DNA from: a virus
DNA length: 64,000 nt
IMG/VR virus record: IMGVR_UViG_3300027857_000012
Coordinates: 1-64,000 of that record
Strand: one strand, 5' to 3'
Shown here: one piece after another, positions 58,661 to 64,000 of the stretch
How the letters are laid out: every line of letters begins with the position of its first letter
How positions within the stretch are numbered: the first letter of the stretch is position 1
Program-made: the position numbers and the translations under genes
The notes under the pieces: generated by a model
The model's input: only the letters and a program-made list of their open reading frames with translations
Database searches by the model: none
Told to the model about the DNA's origin: nothing

Positions 58661-59584
58661 ATGTTTTTAGAAACGCTGGCTTGCTATGGCCTCTTTACAC
58701 CATCATCAGGGCACTTAGATGAGAATGTGCTTATTCAATGCCCTTTTCATCAAGATGATCGACCGTCATGTTCTATTAACATTCGTGCAGATGTCTTTTT
58801 CTGTCATGGGTGCCATGAACATGGTACTCTTCTTCGGTTTGTGTCACTCTTAGAGGCCAAGCGACTCCATCTTGACGAGCTCAATGAATGGCTTGGCCTC
58901 GTTGCGCTTGCGAAAATTAAACGACAAGCCCCCGTTGATCCATTACCCGAGTTTCTGGTTCCTCAGATTCGCCTCCAAAGGAAGGAAACAGAGCGCGCTG
59001 CTCGTATCAGAGCATATGATTTTTATACATCACTTCCTATTCCTCAATGGAATATGATTAAGTATCACTATTTGCAAGATCGAGGATTTTCAGATTCGAC
59101 GCTTAGGTTGTTTGGTATTCGATTGAATCCATCAAGTCATTATCAAATTGTCATTCCAGTATCACAGCAAAATCGATTTCGTGGGTACATTGCACGTCGA
59201 AATTGTGATGTTGAGAATAGTATTAAGTATGTCAATAATCCTGGATTTTCGAAATCAACAACAGTTGGTGGATCACTTCGAAAAGGACCCGTTCTCATTG
59301 TCGAGGGATGGTTCGATATGATGATGGCTCGTCAGAATGGCTTTCGAAATACAGCGTGCCTTTTCGGGTGGCACTGTAGTGATACACAAGCCGAGTTTCT
59401 TCGACTGTATGCAACAGAAATTATCTCTGGCCTTGATAATGATGCTCGAGGTCATGAAGGAACACGGCGATTACAAACATTATTTCCTCATCTTCCATTT
59501 CGGAGACTTCCATTTCCACACGATGTCAAAGATGTGTGTGAAATGGATCCAGCGCAATTTACCGCAAGCATTTATTTCACATAA
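58661..59584 (+). CDS. DNA primase (CHC2 zinc finger plus TOPRIM)
   Basis: 307 residues. An N-terminal zinc finger (CPFHQDDRPSCSI then FFCHGCHEHG, about residues 27-55) binds template DNA. The TOPRIM part shows GPVLIVEGWFDMM (about 209-220) and GLDNDARGHEGTRRLQ (about 260-275), the metal-binding E and DxD sites. No helicase domain, so it would need a partner helicase outside this window. GAGGGGATCTTAA precedes the ATG. Confidence 0.85.
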   Translation: MFLETLACYGLFTPSSGHLDENVLIQCPFHQDDRPSCSINIRADVFFCHGCHEHGTLLRFVSLLEAKRLHLDELNEWLGLVALAKIKRQAPVDPLPEFLVPQIRLQRKETERAARIRAYDFYTSLPIPQWNMIKYHYLQDRGFSDSTLRLFGIRLNPSSHYQIVIPVSQQNRFRGYIARRNCDVENSIKYVNNPGFSKSTTVGGSLRKGPVLIVEGWFDMMMARQNGFRNTACLFGWHCSDTQAEFLRLYATEIISGLDNDARGHEGTRRLQTLFPHLPFRRLPFPHDVKDVCEMDPAQFTASIYFT

Positions 59585-59611
59585 ATGCTACACAGAAAGA
59601 GAAAAACAAAA

Positions 59612-60283
59612 ATGTCATCAATCATGGACGAAATTCTGCAGGGTGCGGCAGAGAGATCAAAAGATTTTAGTGGCGTTCTTAAAATCAAGTCAGGTGAAAA
59701 AATTGTCATTCGATTTTTGATGGAGGGGTCGAATGGTCTCAAAATTATGGTACATGGTCGGTTTCTCCAGACAGATCAAAATGCTGGGTATACCGTCCCG
59801 TGTGCAAAACAATATGGCAAAGAATGTCCATATTGTGATCTTGTGTTCGAAACTGATGATGGTCGAAGCAATTTGAATCATTTCTGTTGGCTCGTGTGGA
59901 ATCATTCAATTGGAAAGTTGCAGGTGTTTTTCTTCAAAAATAATAAAGCAAGTCCTCTGCAACAATTAGCTGAATCATTCTCTGACAATGAAACTATCGT
60001 TTCACATGATTTTTCGCTCAAGCGTGAAGGTGAAGGTATGACAACAAAATACACACTATCACTCTTGACTCGAGCACCGCAACCACTTCCTGCAGAGGCA
60101 AAGGTACCAACAAAGGTGGAGCTGCAGCACAAAATGATCCGTGAGATGCTCGCAAAAGCATTTTGCCCCGATCTCTTAACGGATAAACCTATTACTGTGA
60201 AACAGCAAGTAAAGAGTGTTGATACAATGCTTGATCCATCATACGAAGATCCTGATGACGATTTACTTCCGGGAGGAAAATAA
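59612..60283 (+). CDS. Single-stranded DNA-binding-like protein
   Basis: 223 residues. The ATG at 59612 follows AAAGAGAAAAAC. A strand region (EKIVIRFLMEG), a cysteine cluster (VPCAKQYGKECPYCD, near residue 60), an aromatic core (HFCWLVWNHSIGKLQVFFFK) and an acidic tail ending in DPDDDLLPGG match the plan of gp32-type ssDNA-binding proteins with a zinc site and acidic C-terminus. Placed directly after primase. Confidence 0.6.
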   Translation: MSSIMDEILQGAAERSKDFSGVLKIKSGEKIVIRFLMEGSNGLKIMVHGRFLQTDQNAGYTVPCAKQYGKECPYCDLVFETDDGRSNLNHFCWLVWNHSIGKLQVFFFKNNKASPLQQLAESFSDNETIVSHDFSLKREGEGMTTKYTLSLLTRAPQPLPAEAKVPTKVELQHKMIREMLAKAFCPDLLTDKPITVKQQVKSVDTMLDPSYEDPDDDLLPGGK

Positions 60284-60652
60284 ATGCTCGAACATATTGA
60301 ATCACCCGAGTGTCTCGATGATCGATTGGCTGCAATTTACGCAGCAATTCATTCGCTGCAACGTCGCGTGTTTGGAGAAACGTGGCCTCGAGACATTGAC
60401 GAAATGATTTCAAAATACGTCAAATACATCCAGGTCGAGTGCGTTGAAGCACTCCAATGTACGAACTTTAAAGATCATAAGCGAAAGCAACAAATTGATC
60501 TTGAAAATCTTCGTGATGAAACAGTTGATATATTCATCTATGCCATTGCAATGGCAGGGTGTTCGTTCACATCTCTTGATGATTTCATGTCAACTGTCGA
60601 GCGAAAAGTCCAAAAAAACAATACTCGACAAGATTGGGATATTAATCGATGA
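60284..60652 (+). CDS. MazG/dUTPase-like nucleotide pyrophosphohydrolase
   Basis: 122 residues, all helical. KYIQVECVEALQCTNFKDH followed by LENLRDETVDIFIYAIAMA is the E..E ... E..D metal-binding pattern of all-alpha NTP pyrophosphohydrolases (MazG or dimeric dUTPase class), and NNTRQDW at the end is also typical. Likely removes dUTP or another NTP. Overlaps the kinase gene by 4 nt. Confidence 0.7.
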   Translation: MLEHIESPECLDDRLAAIYAAIHSLQRRVFGETWPRDIDEMISKYVKYIQVECVEALQCTNFKDHKRKQQIDLENLRDETVDIFIYAIAMAGCSFTSLDDFMSTVERKVQKNNTRQDWDINR

Positions 60653-61161
60653 TTGTCATTGTTGAAGGTCCGGACAATTCAGGCAAAACGACGCTCGCAC
60701 GAGCATTGTCTGCTCGAATTAATGTTCCATACTATAAATATCCGAAACGACCGTTTTCGGATATACAAGCATTCGATACAAAACTTGTCACTCGATATGT
60801 TGATCGATGGTTGGTCGATTTTCTTGCACATGTACCCCAATCACTCATTCTCGATCGGTCGTATCCTACAGAGTGGGTATATGGTCAAGTGTTTCAACGT
60901 GAAATTGATCTTGATGATTTGGTGTATGTTGACCAAGGATTTGCGCTCCTTGATGCGCATATCGTTCTTTGTACAAAACAATCGTATGTGTCGTATACAG
61001 ATGATCTTATTGCGTCAGAAGCACTCCCTGCACTTGTTGAGCAATACCACCAATTTCAAACATGGACGCGAGTTCAGCGCATTTTAGCACTCGATACAAC
61101 AAATGAAAATCTCGAAGAACAACTCGAAGCCATTTGTGCTTTCATAAAGGAGTATGCATGA
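60649..61161 (+). CDS. Deoxynucleotide (thymidylate-like) kinase
   Basis: 170 residues, somewhat short for a thymidylate kinase. P-loop VEGPDNSGKTTLARAL (residues 5-20) and LILDRSYPTEWVYG (about 66-79) in the DRY/DRS position. The N-terminal half is clear; the lid region is reduced. It would phosphorylate a (modified) dNMP. Overlaps the next gene as ATGA. Confidence 0.7.
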   Translation: MIVIVEGPDNSGKTTLARALSARINVPYYKYPKRPFSDIQAFDTKLVTRYVDRWLVDFLAHVPQSLILDRSYPTEWVYGQVFQREIDLDDLVYVDQGFALLDAHIVLCTKQSYVSYTDDLIASEALPALVEQYHQFQTWTRVQRILALDTTNENLEEQLEAICAFIKEYA

Positions 61162-61889
61162 ACAAAAAAGTCATCGGCCTCATCCCAGCAGCCGGGAAAG
61201 GGACTCGATTAGGATGGGCGACTGCGAAAGAATTGTGGCCGATTGAAATATGTGATGGACTCATTATGCCTGTGCTCCAAAGCACGATTGACAACATGGT
61301 CATGGCAGATGTCCAAGAGGCTGTCATTGTGACAACACCAGAAAAACCGGAGATTATGCGGTATCTGTCGACGATGCATACAATGAGAATTGCCTATGTG
61401 TGTCAAGCACATAATTATGGAAAAGGTAAATCATCTGGCCTCATTGAAGCGATTGAGAGTGCATATCATTTGACAAAAGAAACCATTGTGGTCTTCGGGA
61501 TGCCTGATACGTATGTTCGTCCAAATACATGCTATGACGGACTCATCGAAAAGGTACGTGATGATGGGTATGATGTTGCGTTCGGATTATTCCCAACAGA
61601 GACACCACATAAATTTGGCATAGTTGACTTTGATGGGAATATGGATGTCCGTTATGTGTTCGAAAAGCCACGCACGACAATGCTCCAGTACATGTGGGGT
61701 ATCCTTGTTTGGTCACCAACATTTACTGAATACATTCATACATCTGTGCAACAAGGCATTGTTGAATATGATATTATTCTCAATAATGCACTTCAACTTG
61801 GCATGCCCATGTGTGCGAAGATCGTGCAAGATGGACAGTATGCTGATCTTGGAACGCAAGCTGATATTCTTCGAGTGTGGCGTGAATGA
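61158..61889 (+). CDS. Sugar-phosphate nucleotidyltransferase
   Basis: 243 residues. The ATG at 61158 follows AAAGGAGTATGC. Signature LIPAAGKGTRLGWATAKEL (about residues 8-26), then GMPDT near 113 (metal-binding Asp), and FPTETPHKFGIVDFDG: the RmlA/GalU-type fold that makes dTDP- or UDP-sugars. In a phage next to a glycosyltransferase it could supply the donor for DNA or surface glycosylation. Confidence 0.8.
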   Translation: MNKKVIGLIPAAGKGTRLGWATAKELWPIEICDGLIMPVLQSTIDNMVMADVQEAVIVTTPEKPEIMRYLSTMHTMRIAYVCQAHNYGKGKSSGLIEAIESAYHLTKETIVVFGMPDTYVRPNTCYDGLIEKVRDDGYDVAFGLFPTETPHKFGIVDFDGNMDVRYVFEKPRTTMLQYMWGILVWSPTFTEYIHTSVQQGIVEYDIILNNALQLGMPMCAKIVQDGQYADLGTQADILRVWRE

Positions 61890-62040
61890 TGCACCACTCT
61901 TTTCGCCAAAGCGAATATGGAGAGCGATTCGTTTATGGATATGGTTCGTCGCTGTGTGTGATAAAGATGATTTAAGTTTCTGGGATTTTATTCGATATGA
62001 CGGACGGCCTCATGCAAGTGAAAAGGCAGGCAAATATTGA
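61882..62040 (+). CDS. Small Trp-rich protein, coupled GTG start
   Basis: 52 residues from a GTG inside the end of the previous gene. The frame is open further up, so the start is uncertain. The sequence looks coding (IWRAIRLWIWFVAVCDKDDL then SFWDFIRYDGRPH) and ends as TTGA overlapping the next gene's TTG. No family recognised. Confidence 0.5.
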   Translation: MNDAPLFSPKRIWRAIRLWIWFVAVCDKDDLSFWDFIRYDGRPHASEKAGKY

Positions 62041-62771
62041 ATCTAAATGATCAACAAGAATTGATTGAACTTGCACGAGAATGCACGTGGAAGACGCAAG
62101 ATCGTCTTCGACAAGAGGAACATGCGTTCATCGATAATGCATGCGTGTTCGTGCAATCAACATATACTGACGACTTCAAACGGTATCTTGCACTTGGATC
62201 CATTCCACATATTGTTGATATGGATCTTGATCTCGCTGAGCAAGAAGGTCGTGAAAAACTGCAAATTCTCTGGAAGCAGAGTGGCATGTTCGAATTATTG
62301 TATGATCGGTCACCATTGTTTGCAGGTCGACCAACACTTCCGATAGGAAATCTCCGGGCATCATTTTTGATTATCGGTGATGCACCAGGGCAAGGGAAAC
62401 TTGTTCCCATTCATAATGAGTTTGATCGAACGTTGGCCTACGGGCCGAGTAGTCATATGCTTCGAAAAGCGCTTCTCTCGAATGGGTTGTATTACGATTG
62501 TTGGTTTACAAATCTCTGTAAGTTGTCAATTCGAGAGAATGCTCCATCGAATGCAGAACAACGCGCATTGCATAAATCGATTCTTGATCAAGAATTAGCG
62601 CTGTTAGTACCTGAACGGATTATTACACTCGGAACCCATGTGCATGAGGCATTCATAGCAATGTATGATGCACGATATGTGTTTAAAGTACCGCACCCTG
62701 CATGGGCACATCGGACAAACATGACACCTCAAGCATATGGACAAATGATCAAGGAGCGATTGCATGCCTAA
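62037..62771 (+). CDS. Uracil-DNA glycosylase superfamily protein
   Basis: 244 residues. The start is TTG at 62037, overlapping the previous stop, with AAGGCAGG upstream. After ~110 helical residues the glycosylase part shows ASFLIIGDAPGQGK (near 110-122), YGPSSHMLRKALLSNGL, TNLCKLSI, LVPERIITLGTHVHEAF, and PHPAWAHR (near 219). These fit the superfamily's two active-site motifs. No iron-sulfur cysteine set was seen, unlike family 4. It may remove uracil or act on a modified base. Confidence 0.7.
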   Translation: MNLNDQQELIELARECTWKTQDRLRQEEHAFIDNACVFVQSTYTDDFKRYLALGSIPHIVDMDLDLAEQEGREKLQILWKQSGMFELLYDRSPLFAGRPTLPIGNLRASFLIIGDAPGQGKLVPIHNEFDRTLAYGPSSHMLRKALLSNGLYYDCWFTNLCKLSIRENAPSNAEQRALHKSILDQELALLVPERIITLGTHVHEAFIAMYDARYVFKVPHPAWAHRTNMTPQAYGQMIKERLHA

Positions 62772-63852
62772 GCGACGGATAGGGTACGCGTTTTGGGGAT
62801 TCATGGCAGATGTTCGAATGCAATATGGACGCCCATTTTCAGCACCAGATGGGAACTATTTGCATTCATGGGCAATTCTGCATGGGTTTCAAGATGCAGG
62901 GTGGGAAACAATTCGATTGTTTCCTGATCGAGACGCAGAGTATGTTCAATTGAATGGTGCAAATGCATTCAAAGCATTCTCACGAAATGACCGATGGCGA
63001 GCCTATGCTCGATCGATGCAAGCACATCATATCATCACGCCTAAAATGATACGCTGCGATTGGCCAGAGATTGATGTTGTACTACTCGAATGGCGTATGC
63101 CGACACCCAAAAATACACTACCACTTGAACATCCTGATTTTAATCCAGATCTTGTATTGCAACAACGACTTATTGAGCACTATACATCAAAAGGTGTGCC
63201 TATTCTCTGTCTCGATATGGACTGTTTGATGAATCCGGCGATCGATGATGCACTATTCCATCACGTATTTGAATTAGGATGGCGACGAGGTGCAGAGCAT
63301 CATATAGAAACACCATTTTATATGGATTCAATGAAACAATTTGCAATGGGAGCACATGCAAAAGAAATCGTCTATGTTGGTAATCGATATGATCGAGATC
63401 CATCATTTGAACAATTTTTTGGACATGGTGGACATGGATTTCAATATCATGTCTATGGTAACTGGCTCGAAGGTGGGAAAGATAGTCAAACTCGATGGCC
63501 ACATATTCAGTTTCATCCTCGAGCGCAACCATACGAGATTCGTGATGCGTATAAAATGGCTGCAGCTGTTCCATTGCTGATGAAGGATACATATGCACAA
63601 TATGGATTCATGACAGGTCGGTTACTCGAAGTGCTTTTATTTGGATCGATTCCATTTTTACCGATCACATTTCGTTCACCTCTGACATATGTGCCAGATG
63701 CATTTCGTATTTATGATGAAGCAGATATGTGCGCTCTTGCAGATTTCTTAGCATCTGAAACTGTTCGAGCATACATTCGAAATGAAATGATTGATGCACT
63801 TGAGTTTTGTGATATTGCACATTTTATTCGCAAGATCATGCACGTGTTATAA
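62764..63852 (+). CDS. CgeB-like glycosyltransferase
   Basis: 362 residues. The start overlaps the previous stop by 8 nt (ATGCCTAA). The C-terminal half shows EIVYVGNRYDRDPSFEQFF, FQYHVYGNWLEGG, EIRDAYKMAAAVPLLMKD and GRLLEVLLFGSIPFLPI, the nucleotide-sugar-binding half of GT-B transferases of the CgeB type. It is a good partner for the nucleotidyltransferase at 61158. Acceptor unknown: DNA base, virion protein or host surface. Confidence 0.7.
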   Translation: MPKRRIGYAFWGFMADVRMQYGRPFSAPDGNYLHSWAILHGFQDAGWETIRLFPDRDAEYVQLNGANAFKAFSRNDRWRAYARSMQAHHIITPKMIRCDWPEIDVVLLEWRMPTPKNTLPLEHPDFNPDLVLQQRLIEHYTSKGVPILCLDMDCLMNPAIDDALFHHVFELGWRRGAEHHIETPFYMDSMKQFAMGAHAKEIVYVGNRYDRDPSFEQFFGHGGHGFQYHVYGNWLEGGKDSQTRWPHIQFHPRAQPYEIRDAYKMAAAVPLLMKDTYAQYGFMTGRLLEVLLFGSIPFLPITFRSPLTYVPDAFRIYDEADMCALADFLASETVRAYIRNEMIDALEFCDIAHFIRKIMHVL

Positions 63853-63867
63853 TGGAGTGATAAAATA

Positions 63868-64000
63868 ATGGAAATTCATGTTGATACATTTGCTGAAGCA
63901 TATGAATGTTTACGACACCAACTATTGATGAATGGAAAAAATGAAACGCCTCGTGGACTCTTGACAAAAGAGCTACTTCATGTCACATTTGAATTGAGAA
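63868..64000 (+). CDS. Thymidylate synthase / dCMP-dUMP hydroxymethylase family, 5' part
   Basis: 44 residues before the window ends. AATGGAGTGATAAAATA precedes the ATG. ETPRGLLTKELLHVTFELR after an N-terminal FAEAYECLRHQLLMNG matches the beginning of the thymidylate synthase superfamily. Which member it is depends on active-site residues beyond the window. A hydroxymethylase would fit the neighbouring sugar genes. Confidence 0.65.
   Translation, partial: MEIHVDTFAEAYECLRHQLLMNGKNETPRGLLTKELLHVTFELR

Noticed and set aside
1-64000. tRNA genes, rRNA, CRISPR arrays, insertion sequences, integrase, attachment sites
   Set aside because: None was seen by eye: no tRNA arms with CCA-type ends, no regularly spaced repeats of CRISPR form, no recombinase or transposase motifs. 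A dedicated tRNA search would be needed to exclude degenerate tRNAs.

Overview
This window is a 64-kb piece of a tailed double-stranded DNA phage or prophage, most probably with a long non-contractile (siphovirus) tail. The evidence is a terminase pair, portal, prohead protease, HK97-fold capsid protein, head-tail joining proteins, a tail tube protein, a G/GT-type frameshifted chaperone, a 1555-residue tape measure protein, and no sheath. No integrase, transposase, CRISPR array, rRNA, tRNA or lysis gene was recognised. The host cannot be read from the sequence. The DUF1003-like protein after the terminase reminds me of Chloroflexota/Ktedonobacterales proteins, but that is a weak, memory-based hint.

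Layout. (1) 1-1360: a small membrane protein, a terminase small subunit-like protein and another membrane protein. (2) 2356-19578: an array of about 39 small genes, nearly all unrecognised, in short units on both strands. Each unit starts with the same promoter design: a -35 like TGTACA, exactly 17 nt of spacer, then TATAAT. The promoter is followed by a stereotyped leader and a GAAAGGA ribosome site. I count 25 such promoters in the window; outside the array they precede both terminase genes and one early gene. Many carry long perfect inverted repeats whose sequence differs from unit to unit. (3) 19928-21480: a four-gene minus-strand group. (4) 21834-57501: a rightward structural region in the order TerL, membrane protein, portal fusion, three small genes, protease-scaffold, major capsid, several beta-rich virion proteins, head-tail connectors, tail tube, G/GT chaperone, tape measure, and two giant tail proteins separated by three smaller ones. 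(5) 57502-58333: an AT-rich non-coding gap. (6) 58334-64000: replication and nucleotide genes: CHC2/TOPRIM primase, ssDNA-binding-like protein, MazG/dUTPase-like pyrophosphohydrolase, nucleotide kinase, sugar nucleotidyltransferase, uracil-DNA-glycosylase-like protein, CgeB-like glycosyltransferase, and the start of a thymidylate synthase or hydroxymethylase.

How it may work. The array looks like a set of interchangeable expression cassettes for small, probably host-directed proteins, switched on together through one promoter class that the terminase genes also use. The structural genes are tightly packed, with ATGA overlaps and coupled starts, and are largely one transcription block with a possible attenuator before the protease. 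The last block looks able to make and glycosylate a modified nucleotide, which is an inference from gene content.

The most unusual features are: the hairpin-overlapped promoter array; short-period repeat proteins (9-, 14- and 19-residue repeats in virion or tail genes); an apparent split of the tail hub into two genes; large portal and protease fusions; GC-rich elements confined to convergent gene junctions; and the putative DNA-modification cluster.
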